Of a DNA stretch of 17,186 nt, positions 6,486 to 13,635 are shown in pieces (the first letter of the stretch is position 1; every line of letters begins with the position of its first letter). A program made the position numbers and the translations under genes. Origin of the DNA: Hungatella sp. UBA3147 (GTDB taxonomy: Bacteria; Bacillota; Clostridia; Lachnospirales; Lachnospiraceae); NCBI GenBank assembly GCA_002365025.1, contig DEYX01000237.1, positions 1-17,186 of the forward strand, read 5' to 3'. Under the pieces are notes generated by a model, which saw only the letters and a program-made list of their open reading frames with translations, did no database searches and had not been told where the DNA came from.

Positions 6486-6501
6486 TGTAAAACGTTTTGC
6501 G
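6486..6501. promoter_or_regulatory. LacI/CcpA-like operator palindrome
   Basis: TGTAAAACGTTTTGCG contains a perfect AAAACGTTTT dyad centred on CG, flanked by near-symmetric TGT/GCG. Operators of LacI-family proteins, including CcpA catabolite-responsive elements, have this central CG dyad. The match to the strict cre consensus is offset by one base, so a specific LacI-type repressor is as likely as CcpA. It overlaps the expected transcription start of the glycosidase gene. Confidence 0.5.
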
Positions 6502-6533
6502 ATAATTGTTTAAGAGAGGAATACACAAAAAAC

Positions 6534-7943
6534 ATGAGTATCAAAGGAAATTTTTTATGGGGCTCGGCAACCGCTGCTTATCAATGTGAAGGAGGTTGGG
6601 ACGAAGATGGGAAAGGCTTAAATGAATGGGATGTCTTTAACCATGAAAGTTCGCTGAATATTAACAATGAAGATGGTGACGTTGCCAGTGATTTTTACCA
6701 TAGGTATAAAGAAGATATAGACCTGATGTCAGAAGGAAACCAAAATACTTATAGATTCTCAATCTCATGGGCCAGAATCATTCCGCGGGGAGTTGGCGAG
6801 GTCAATCCGAAAGGTATTGAATTTTATAACAATGTTATTAACTATTGCCTGGAAAAAGGAATTACTCCTAATGTGACATTATTTCATTACGACCTCCCCA
6901 ATGAGATGGCTAAAATCGGCGGATGGGAGAACCGAAAAGTTATAGATGCTTTTAATCAATATGCAAAAGTGTGCTTTGAAAACTTTGGAGACCGGGTTAA
7001 GATTTGGTCTACGATCAATGAACCAAGATATTATGCGTACTGCAGCTATGTTGTAGGAAATTATCCGCCAAACTACAAGGCTGATTTCAGTCGCTTTTGG
7101 AACGTTCTTTATAACCTGATGCTGGGTAGTGCGAAAGCCGTTCAAAGCTATAAAAAGTTAGGTATGAAAGGAATCATTGGGGTTGTTCATGACAATGGAA
7201 ATGTTGAATTAGACCCTGACACGAAAGAAAAAGAATTAGTAAAATTAAGAGCTGATGTTTTTTACAACCGTATGGTTTTAGATACCGCCGTATTTGGTAA
7301 AATACCATCTGAACTAAACAAGGTATTAGAGGATAACCATGTCGATGCTTCATTTATTTATGAAGAAGATATTCCTGCTTTTGAAAAAGGCAAGATCGAT
7401 TATATTGGCTTAAATCTTTATAATCGTCAGTATGTAACCGATTATTCGGAGGGTGAAACAGAAATTTTCCACAATAATAAGGGAAAAGGATCGAAATCCA
7501 AAGAAGGCATTCGTATAAAGGATCTGTTTGAAACATCATTTGACCCTGATGTTAAACGCAATCTTTGGGGAAGAGAAGTCTATCCAAAATGTATGTACAA
7601 TGCCTTAAAGGAAATCAAGGCAAAATATGGAGATATTTTGGTTTATATCACGGAAAACGGATGCGGTCAATATGAAACTCCCGATGATAATGGCTATGTG
7701 AAAGATACTGAAAGAATAGAAATATGCAGTGAATTTATCGACTACATGTTACAGGCGAAAAAAGAAGGAGTCAATGTACAAGGGTATTATATGTGGTCTA
7801 CCATGGATCTCTATAGTTGGATTAATGGCTATGAAAAGCGGTATGGAATTGTCAGAGTTGATTTTAAAAACAACAACAGACGAATTCCAAAGGAAAGCTA
7901 CTACTGGTATAAAGCGCTTATCGCAGTCAAAAGGGGCATCTAA
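6534..7943 (+). CDS. GH1 6-phospho-beta-glycosidase (LacG-like phosphate site)
   Basis: 469 residues, full length for GH1. It cleaves beta-linked 6-phospho-sugars that have entered through a PTS. The N-terminus has FLWGSATAAYQCEGG. The acid/base glutamate lies in STINEP (E163) and the nucleophile in ITENG (E374). Near the C-terminus SWINGYEKRY places S428, K435 and Y437 exactly as in LacG, where they hold the 6-phosphate. W429 is the residue associated with phospho-galactoside acceptance, while many phospho-beta-glucosidases carry a small residue there. The next gene is a PTS permease, which supports a phosphorylated substrate. Specificity could be 6-phospho-beta-galactosides, glucosides or both. 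The start has AGAGAGGA about 13 bases upstream, a rather long gap. Confidence 0.9.
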   Translation: MSIKGNFLWGSATAAYQCEGGWDEDGKGLNEWDVFNHESSLNINNEDGDVASDFYHRYKEDIDLMSEGNQNTYRFSISWARIIPRGVGEVNPKGIEFYNNVINYCLEKGITPNVTLFHYDLPNEMAKIGGWENRKVIDAFNQYAKVCFENFGDRVKIWSTINEPRYYAYCSYVVGNYPPNYKADFSRFWNVLYNLMLGSAKAVQSYKKLGMKGIIGVVHDNGNVELDPDTKEKELVKLRADVFYNRMVLDTAVFGKIPSELNKVLEDNHVDASFIYEEDIPAFEKGKIDYIGLNLYNRQYVTDYSEGETEIFHNNKGKGSKSKEGIRIKDLFETSFDPDVKRNLWGREVYPKCMYNALKEIKAKYGDILVYITENGCGQYETPDDNGYVKDTERIEICSEFIDYMLQAKKEGVNVQGYYMWSTMDLYSWINGYEKRYGIVRVDFKNNNRRIPKESYYWYKALIAVKRGI

Positions 7944-7968
7944 AAAGGGTAGAAAATCCTATGGTATC

Positions 7969-8005
7969 CACTTGAAGTTTTTGCCACCGGTTTCAAGGTG
8001 TTTTT
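7969..8005 (+). terminator. Imperfect intercistronic hairpin with T-run
   Basis: CACTTGAA (7969-7976) pairs with TTCAAGGTG (7992-8000) with one bulged G, followed by TTTTT at 8001-8005. A shorter alternative, CACC with the same GGTG, would use the same T-run. It sits between the glycosidase and the permease and could cause partial termination. A 14-bp palindrome (TATAGCTAGCTATA, 8066-8079) follows further downstream. Confidence 0.45.
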
Positions 8006-8127
8006 ATAAAGATTATACAAATATGGTAACGGTATTTGGCTGTTAACATGATTATAAAATTTGGGTATAGCTAGCTATATAATGATAAATTTTATTGAAG
8101 AATAATTATGGGTGGAGGAAAAATAAA

Positions 8128-9498
8128 ATGAAATATGTTGAGATGTCAAAGCAAGTATTAGAACATGTTGGTGGTATAGAAAACTTAAATCATGTTGAGC
8201 ACTGCGCAACCAGGCTTCGTTTACACTACAACAGCAAGAAACTTGTAAATGAAGAAGCATTAAAAGGAATTGAAAATGTCCTGGGAATTGTCAGCAAAGC
8301 CGGACAGGTCCAGATTATCATTGGGCCTAATGTGAATGAAGCATATAACGATTTCTTAGATGCGTCAGGCTGGAAAGAAGGCGTAACCAGCGAAACAGTT
8401 TCCCAGGAAGAACCGGAAGAAAAAAAGGCGATGTACTATGTTAACAAATTTGGTAACTTCATGGCTGCAGTTTTTATGCCAATTGTTCCTGCTCTGATTA
8501 CAGGCGGAATGATTCTGGCATTTAAAAACTTACTGGTTAACTACTTTGGTGTTGCCATGGATTCTGGTACTGCGGTTATTTTAACTTCGATTTTCAGTGC
8601 TGCGTTTACCTTTTTGCCGGTATACATTGGATTTACAATGGCGAAACGTTTGAAAATGGAACCAATCATGGGTGCATTTTTAGGCGGCCTGTTAGTTAGT
8701 TCAAATATTAGCGGGGCAGCAGGATTAAGCTTCTTGGGAATGGGTATTCCGTTGGTAGAGTATACAGGCAGTGTATTGCCGATTATGCTAGGCATTGGAT
8801 TTATGTATTTTGTGGACAAGTTATTCCAGAAGTATATTCCTGAAACCGTGAGATACTTTTTGAAACCATTGTGTACAATGATCGTTGTTGTCCCTGTCAC
8901 TTTAATTATTTTAGGGCCGATAGGAACCGTTTTAAGTACTTATGTAGGTGTTGGAATTACAAACTTAATGAATGCAATTGGCGGAATAGCCATGCCGATC
9001 TTTGCGGTGGTTTACCCTTACATGGTCATGCTGGGATTAGACAAAGCCATTATGCCGATTGGATTTAACAGCGTTGCGACTATTGGATATGATCCGGCGA
9101 TTATGGTTATGGGATTTATCTCGAACCTGTGTATTGGTGGAAGTGCATTGGCAGTAGCTACAACCATCCGAAACGATAAAAGCAAAAAAGGTATGATTGC
9201 ATCCTTTGGTATCACTGCACTTTGCGGAGTTACGGAACCGGCATTTTATGGATCATTAATCATGAGGCCAAGAGTCTTGATTGGTACTGCAATCGGAGCG
9301 GCAAGCGCTGGTTTAGTTGCCGGTATCTTTGGATTAAAGAGCTATGTTATGGGGGGATGCCCAGGATTATTAACTGCTTTGTTCTTTGTTGATAAAGATG
9401 GCGGCTTGGGGAATTTCTTTTTGGCCGCAATCGTATCAGTAGTGGCAGTTGCAGTATCTTTTGTATCATGCAAGATTATTCTTTCAAAAACAGAGTAA
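8128..9498 (+). CDS. PTS sugar permease EIIBC, glucose/beta-glucoside family, no EIIA domain
   Basis: 456 residues from ATG 8128 (GGAGG at 8114-8118). Residues 1-75 are an EIIB domain of the glucose superfamily with the phosphorylated cysteine in HCATRLR (C26). After an acidic linker (EEPEEKK) comes the EIIC membrane domain with about ten helices. It includes the family hallmark LCGVTEPAFYGSL and the YPYMVMLGLDKAIMPIG stretch. It imports a sugar while phosphorylating it, most likely a beta-glycoside given the GH1 enzyme upstream. BglF-type permeases usually carry a C-terminal EIIA domain. This one ends after EIIC, so EIIA must come from another protein. The in-frame ATG at 8095 lacks a ribosome binding site. 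Confidence 0.92.
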   Translation: MKYVEMSKQVLEHVGGIENLNHVEHCATRLRLHYNSKKLVNEEALKGIENVLGIVSKAGQVQIIIGPNVNEAYNDFLDASGWKEGVTSETVSQEEPEEKKAMYYVNKFGNFMAAVFMPIVPALITGGMILAFKNLLVNYFGVAMDSGTAVILTSIFSAAFTFLPVYIGFTMAKRLKMEPIMGAFLGGLLVSSNISGAAGLSFLGMGIPLVEYTGSVLPIMLGIGFMYFVDKLFQKYIPETVRYFLKPLCTMIVVVPVTLIILGPIGTVLSTYVGVGITNLMNAIGGIAMPIFAVVYPYMVMLGLDKAIMPIGFNSVATIGYDPAIMVMGFISNLCIGGSALAVATTIRNDKSKKGMIASFGITALCGVTEPAFYGSLIMRPRVLIGTAIGAASAGLVAGIFGLKSYVMGGCPGLLTALFFVDKDGGLGNFFLAAIVSVVAVAVSFVSCKIILSKTE

Positions 9499-9559
9499 TA
9501 AAATATAATAAAATAATTTTTAAATAAGGGTGACTTAATCTATTTTGTAAGAATATTAT

Positions 9560-9600
9560 AAAAATTACTCCTGTGAATAATATTCATAGGGGTGATTTTT
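9560..9600. terminator. 20-bp hairpin terminator between permease and M81 genes
   Basis: Arms 9560-9579 (AAAAATTACTCC...) and 9581-9600 (...AGGGGTGATTTTT) pair over 20 positions with only three G-U wobbles and an A-rich/T-rich base. It can therefore terminate on either strand. It lies 61 bases after the permease stop and 47 bases before the next start codon, so it would attenuate read-through into the M81/M24 genes. Confidence 0.7.
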
Positions 9601-9646
9601 TATAGTGAGAGGCACACTTCTAACCGTATTCAGGAGGAAGAATGTA

Positions 9647-11095
9647 ATGAAAGTATTGATAGCCCAATTTGTTATTGAATCCAATGCAAACATTCCGTAT
9701 AAAAGTAGATTGGAAAATTTTAATCTTTTATTTGGAGAAGATTGCATTCGGGAAATGAAATGTGAAGATGTATTTGGGAGAGAAGGAATCGAAATCATCC
9801 CTTCCATTTATGCCAATGCGGCAGCCGGCGGTGTATTAGAGAAAGATGCCTTTGATTTCATTGAAAATAGAATTTTGGAAGATGTCAAAAAGCACATTCA
9901 TGAAATTGATGGAATCTACCTTCACCTGCATGGAGCAAGTGAAGTGGAAGATTTAGAGGGCGGATCAGGTGATCACCATATTGTGAAAGAGATCCGTAAA
10001 TTTATCGGGCCTTATTTACCGATTGCAGTGGTTTGTGATCCTCATGGCAACTTATCGAAGGAATATGTAGAAAGCACAACACTGATTCGCAGTTACCGGA
10101 ATTCTCCCCATACAGATATAAAGGAAACGATTACGTTTGTTTGTGAAAAGATGGCAGCGCTGTTGAAGACCCGTCAAAATATTACACCGGTATACCGTAA
10201 ATTACCCATGATTTTAGGAGGGGAACAAAGTGTTTCTGCGGATGAACCAGTTAAAACCATCAATCAATACTTAGAAGAATTAGAAGAAGATAAAAGAATT
10301 TTAAGCTGTTCCTGGCATGTTGGATATATCCGCCATGACTGTGATGTTGCAGGATGCGGTATTGTTGTTATCCCTTCAACAGAAACCGACCAGGAATATG
10401 CAAATCATATTGCTGATAAATTAGCCAGGTTTGTATGGGATAAACGGCATGAATTCCATTATACCGGACTGACTGCACCGCCGGAAGAAGCAATGAAAAT
10501 GGCGGTAGAATTTAAAGGTAAGCCCGTATTCATCACTGATTCCGGGGATAATGTAACCTCTGGAGCCGTGGGATGCAATACATTTCTATTGCGCCAGGTG
10601 CTGGCACTTGGCAATACCTGCAACAAGAAGTTTTTGTTTGCCGGCATTAATGATGCAGAGGCATTAACAAAATTAGCCGGTTTGGAAGAAGAGAAGAAAG
10701 TATCAATTTCTTTAGGAATGAATTTGGATGAGTTATCCGAAAAGGTAGATTTAGACGTTGCGGTCAGAGCTAAAGGATATATGGCCGGATACTCTTATGT
10801 AGGAGAAGGGAATTTTGGTGATTGTATTACCATTGGTGTTAAAGATAAACCAATTGATATCATAGTTTCAGGAAATAATCATCCTTTTGTGGAAATACAC
10901 CAGTTTCATGCGGCTGGTGTGAACTATGAAGACTATGATATTATAATAGTTAAACAGGGATATATTTTCCCGGAATTAAAAGAAGAAGGCAAATTAACTG
11001 TTATGTCATTAACACAGGGAGCAACGCTGCAGGATACTTCAAAGCTGCTATTCAAACGTGTTATGCGACCAATGTTTCCGATTGATGACATTTAA
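9647..11095 (+). CDS. M81-family (MlrC-like) metallohydrolase
   Basis: 482 residues from ATG 9647 (AGGAGG at 9632-9637). It has the two-part MlrC layout. The N-terminal domain (about 1-290) carries HLHGASEVEDLEGG, CDPHGNLS and YRNSPHTDIKET. The C-terminal domain starts near FITDSGDNVTSGAVG (the DxxDNxxxG motif) and runs to RPMFPID. D131, H133 and H155 keep the spacing of the zinc ligands I recall for MlrC (D167, H169, H191), so this is probably an active zinc amidohydrolase or peptidase. MlrC opens linear microcystin, but most relatives serve unknown substrates. It sits 16 bases before the M24-like gene and behind a phospho-glycoside uptake pair, which suggests a role on an amide or peptide derived from the imported compound (inference). 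Confidence 0.85.
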   Translation: MKVLIAQFVIESNANIPYKSRLENFNLLFGEDCIREMKCEDVFGREGIEIIPSIYANAAAGGVLEKDAFDFIENRILEDVKKHIHEIDGIYLHLHGASEVEDLEGGSGDHHIVKEIRKFIGPYLPIAVVCDPHGNLSKEYVESTTLIRSYRNSPHTDIKETITFVCEKMAALLKTRQNITPVYRKLPMILGGEQSVSADEPVKTINQYLEELEEDKRILSCSWHVGYIRHDCDVAGCGIVVIPSTETDQEYANHIADKLARFVWDKRHEFHYTGLTAPPEEAMKMAVEFKGKPVFITDSGDNVTSGAVGCNTFLLRQVLALGNTCNKKFLFAGINDAEALTKLAGLEEEKKVSISLGMNLDELSEKVDLDVAVRAKGYMAGYSYVGEGNFGDCITIGVKDKPIDIIVSGNNHPFVEIHQFHAAGVNYEDYDIIIVKQGYIFPELKEEGKLTVMSLTQGATLQDTSKLLFKRVMRPMFPIDDI

Positions 11096-11111
11096 AGAAG
11101 GAGAATATAAA

Positions 11112-12488
11112 ATGATACAGCTAAAAGAAATAAAAGCGCCGGAATTAGAGCAGGATCTTGTACCAGTTGCATTAAGTGATGAAACAATGGAAGAAAGAAA
11201 AGAAAAATTGTTGGCAAAGATGAAAGAGAAAGGTTATGATACTATTGTTATCTATGCCGATTTGGAACATGGTAGTAATTTTGAATACTTATGCGGTTTC
11301 CTGCCCCGTTTTGAAGAGGCCTTATTCGTGCTTCATTCCTGTGGTAAGGCTTATATGGTATTAGGAAATGAGAATTTAAACAAAGCAGCAAAATCAAGAA
11401 TTGAAGTGACAGCTGTGCACATGCCGTATTTTTCCCTGCCAAACCAGCCAATGGAGACAGAAAAAAGCGTGGCTGATATTTTCATGCAGTGCGGATTGGA
11501 AAAAGCAAAAAATATTGGTTTTGTTGGTTGGAAGAATTTTACCGGCAAATCCGAGGATAATACTGCATTATATGATATTCCTTACTTTATCGTACAAGCC
11601 ATTATGAGCAACTGCAAGGAGGCCAGATTTTCCAATGCTGCGGGCTTATTCATTGGTGATGGAGGCGTACGTACCACAAACAATGCCAATGAACTGGCAC
11701 ATTATGAATTCGGGGCTGCGCTTGCAGGAAATTGTATATTAGAAGCCATGGAAGAGTTTGATGAAGGTAAAACAGAAATGCAGATTGCTGAGAAATTAGC
11801 TGCATTTGGACAGCCTCATAATGTTGTGACTATCATGGCGGCTGGGGAGCGTTTTGTAAAAGCCAATATATACCCTACCAATAAAGTAATTAAAAAAGGA
11901 GACCGTATTTCAATCACTACGGGATTCAAGGGGGGATTACAAAGCCGCGGCGGATATGCGGTATTTAGCGAAGAGGAATTGCCGGAAGGTGAAAAAGACT
12001 ATTTGAATAAGGTAGCAATTCCATACTACACTGCGGTAAAGACTTGGTTAGAAACGATTAAGATTGGTATGGACGGAAACGAATTATATGATAAGATAGA
12101 GGAGGTGCTGCCAAAAGCCCAGTATGGCTGGTCATTAAACCCCGGTCACTTATGTGCCGATGAAGAATGGCTTGCTTCTCCGGTATACAAAGGTTCTGAG
12201 GAACGAATAAAAAGCGGAATGCTGTTCCAGATTGATATTATTCCATCTGTTCCCGGCTATGGCGGAATCAGCTGTGAGAGCGGAGTCATGCTGGCTGACA
12301 AGGCATTGCGGGAAGCAATAAAAAAAGAATATCCGGAAATGTGGAATCGAATCCAGAAACGCAGGTCTTATATCATGGAAGAATTGGCAATCAATCTTTC
12401 GGAAGAAGTTATTCCAACAAGTAATGCGACTGCTTACTGCCGCCCATTCTTACTCAATAAGAGAGCGGCATTCACAGGTTCCAAATGA
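11112..12488 (+). CDS. M24-fold (creatinase/Xaa-Pro aminopeptidase-like) protein with degenerate metal site
   Basis: 458 residues from ATG 11112 (AAGAAGGAG just upstream, overlapping the M81 stop region). Residues about 25-170 resemble the creatinase N-terminal domain and about 190-430 the pita-bread catalytic domain. True M24 metallopeptidases use Asp, Asp, His, Glu, Glu. Here the first Asp position is T269 (ISITTGFKGG), the second is R279/G280 (SRGGY), His is kept (NPGH, H346), the first Glu is D375 (FQIDIIP), and the second Glu is kept (CESG, E389). The usual catalytic His before the GD turn is also missing (AGERFVKANIYPTN). It may be metal-independent like creatinase, or non-catalytic. 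Tight coupling to the M81 gene suggests they act together. Confidence 0.75.
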   Translation: MIQLKEIKAPELEQDLVPVALSDETMEERKEKLLAKMKEKGYDTIVIYADLEHGSNFEYLCGFLPRFEEALFVLHSCGKAYMVLGNENLNKAAKSRIEVTAVHMPYFSLPNQPMETEKSVADIFMQCGLEKAKNIGFVGWKNFTGKSEDNTALYDIPYFIVQAIMSNCKEARFSNAAGLFIGDGGVRTTNNANELAHYEFGAALAGNCILEAMEEFDEGKTEMQIAEKLAAFGQPHNVVTIMAAGERFVKANIYPTNKVIKKGDRISITTGFKGGLQSRGGYAVFSEEELPEGEKDYLNKVAIPYYTAVKTWLETIKIGMDGNELYDKIEEVLPKAQYGWSLNPGHLCADEEWLASPVYKGSEERIKSGMLFQIDIIPSVPGYGGISCESGVMLADKALREAIKKEYPEMWNRIQKRRSYIMEELAINLSEEVIPTSNATAYCRPFLLNKRAAFTGSK

Positions 12489-12559
12489 GAATTCTGACCG
12501 TTGTTCCAATGTCTGTTTTGAACACTTTTATCTGCATGCCCGTCCGGTTATAAACAGCT

Positions 12560-12565
12560 TATAAT
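12560..12565 (+). promoter_or_regulatory. Possible -10 of the RpiR gene
   Basis: TATAAT at 12560-12565, 44 bases before the start codon. The -35 position (ATGCCC/TGCCCG) is weak. The 120-base gap after the M24-like gene would allow independent transcription of the regulator. Confidence 0.4.
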
Positions 12566-12608
12566 AGAAGAGGAATCAGCATTAATAAGCTCAATGGAGG
12601 AATGAAAT

Positions 12609-13394
12609 GTGGAAATCAATAACTTAGGTCTCTTAAACTCTTTATCATTAATAGTAAACGCAGGTAAATCAGATAATATTGAATATGTATTAGCACAGTA
12701 CATTTTAAAGAATCTATATAGAATTTCCAGTGTTAGTATTACAGAAATCACAGAGGAATGCTTTACATCCATATCAGCTATCAGAAGATTCTGCGAACAA
12801 CTGGGATACGATAATTTCAGTAAATTAAAAAGTTCAGTGACTAAATTAGTATTTCCAAGTAATTTAAGATATAGGGATATTGAAGAATATTCCAATTATC
12901 AAAGCCATATAAAAAGTCTTATTAATGACATGATTATAGATATTGATGAGCATTTCAATTTTGAAAAGATAAGTTTTTTGTGTCAGCTGCTTCATAAAGA
13001 TGTTAATATCGTATTCTTATGTGCAAACAATACCAGCGGAACAATTGCAAAGTTTCAGCAGGAATTAATGTTTGCATCTAAGGTCACTCATGTTATTTCA
13101 AATTCATTTACTAAGAACAATGTTTTAAAATCCTTCAATGCTGAGGATATCATAATTACTGTATCAGCATCTGGAAAGTTTGCAGAGCTGTCACTTGAAT
13201 TTGTAAAAAGTTTAAAAGGTCATAAATTTTTAATAACAGGAAACAGGGATCAAAGTTTAAAAAGTGCTTATGAGGATGTTTTTTATATAAGTAAGAATAG
13301 TATCTCAAATGACTACCTTAGTATTTATGGGAAATATGGCATCACTTATATACTTGATTTATTATCCATGCAATATATATTTTTATATTCTTAG
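12609..13394 (+). CDS. MurR/RpiR-family transcriptional regulator (HTH_6 + SIS)
   Basis: 261 residues starting at GTG 12609, chosen because GGAGG at 12596-12600 is eight bases upstream; the ATG at 12607 is out of frame and stops after six codons. Residues 1-85 are the RpiR-type HTH (SITEITEECFTSISAIRRF, LGYDNFSKLK). Residues about 120-255 form a SIS domain, with VFLCANNTSGTIAKFQQEL as the sugar-phosphate loop and ITVSASGKFAEL as the second conserved segment. RpiR proteins sense phosphorylated sugars, so this is the likely regulator of the glycosidase/PTS/M81/M24 genes upstream. The gene is clearly more AT-rich than its neighbours on both sides. Confidence 0.85.
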   Translation: MEINNLGLLNSLSLIVNAGKSDNIEYVLAQYILKNLYRISSVSITEITEECFTSISAIRRFCEQLGYDNFSKLKSSVTKLVFPSNLRYRDIEEYSNYQSHIKSLINDMIIDIDEHFNFEKISFLCQLLHKDVNIVFLCANNTSGTIAKFQQELMFASKVTHVISNSFTKNNVLKSFNAEDIIITVSASGKFAELSLEFVKSLKGHKFLITGNRDQSLKSAYEDVFYISKNSISNDYLSIYGKYGITYILDLLSMQYIFLYS

Positions 13395-13408
13395 ATGATT
13401 TAATATTT

Positions 13409-13455
13409 AGTTTCCTTATAACTGATGTCTGAGCAAATTCAGTTATAAGGAAGCT
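13409..13455. repeat. 17-bp inverted repeat (13-nt loop)
   Basis: Arms AGTTTCCTTATAACTGA (13409-13425) and TCAGTTATAAGGAAGCT (13439-13455) pair over 17 positions with one G-U wobble. It starts 15 bases after the RpiR stop. No T-run follows on either side, so it may stabilise the 3' end of the mRNA rather than terminate. It resembles the hairpin at 4420-4478. Confidence 0.75.
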
Positions 13456-13503
13456 GCTGAAAATTTTGTATTTCAGACAACCTTGACTTATGGATCATCA
13501 TAT

Positions 13504-13531
13504 GGCGTCAGCGTAAGCGGCGTCTTTTTTT
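13504..13531 (+). terminator. Rho-independent terminator with GNRA tetraloop
   Basis: GGCGTC-A-GC, loop GTAA, GCGGCGTC: eight pairs (two of them G-U) with one bulged A and a GNRA-type tetraloop, followed directly by seven T residues. It ends the RpiR transcript and isolates the second PTS locus. Confidence 0.75.
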
Positions 13532-13584
13532 GTGGTTTGCCCGCCATATACCTATCCATTCAAAAAAAGTGAAACAAATTGGAT

Positions 13585-13614
13585 TTGTAGATGATTTCAT
13601 TGGAATGCTATACT
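13585..13614 (+). promoter_or_regulatory. Promoter of the PRD regulator/PTS genes
   Basis: An extended -10 (TG-C-TATACT, 13606-13614) with a partial -35 (TTGTAG, 13585-13590) 18 bases upstream. Transcription would start close to 13621, leaving a very short leader that still includes AAAGGAGG. No terminator/antiterminator leader of the BglG RAT type fits in this space. Confidence 0.55.
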
Positions 13615-13635
13615 TATCACATAAAGGAGGAAACC

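Noticed and set aside
7729..8046. 105-residue + strand ORF across the end of the glycosidase gene
   Set aside because: It is out of frame with the glycosidase, has no independent start signal, and reads through the hairpin region.
7944..8127. LicT/BglG-type RNA antiterminator upstream of the permease
   Set aside because: The hairpin at 7969-8005 does not contain the conserved RAT bases, and no BglG-type RNA-binding antiterminator is encoded in this locus.
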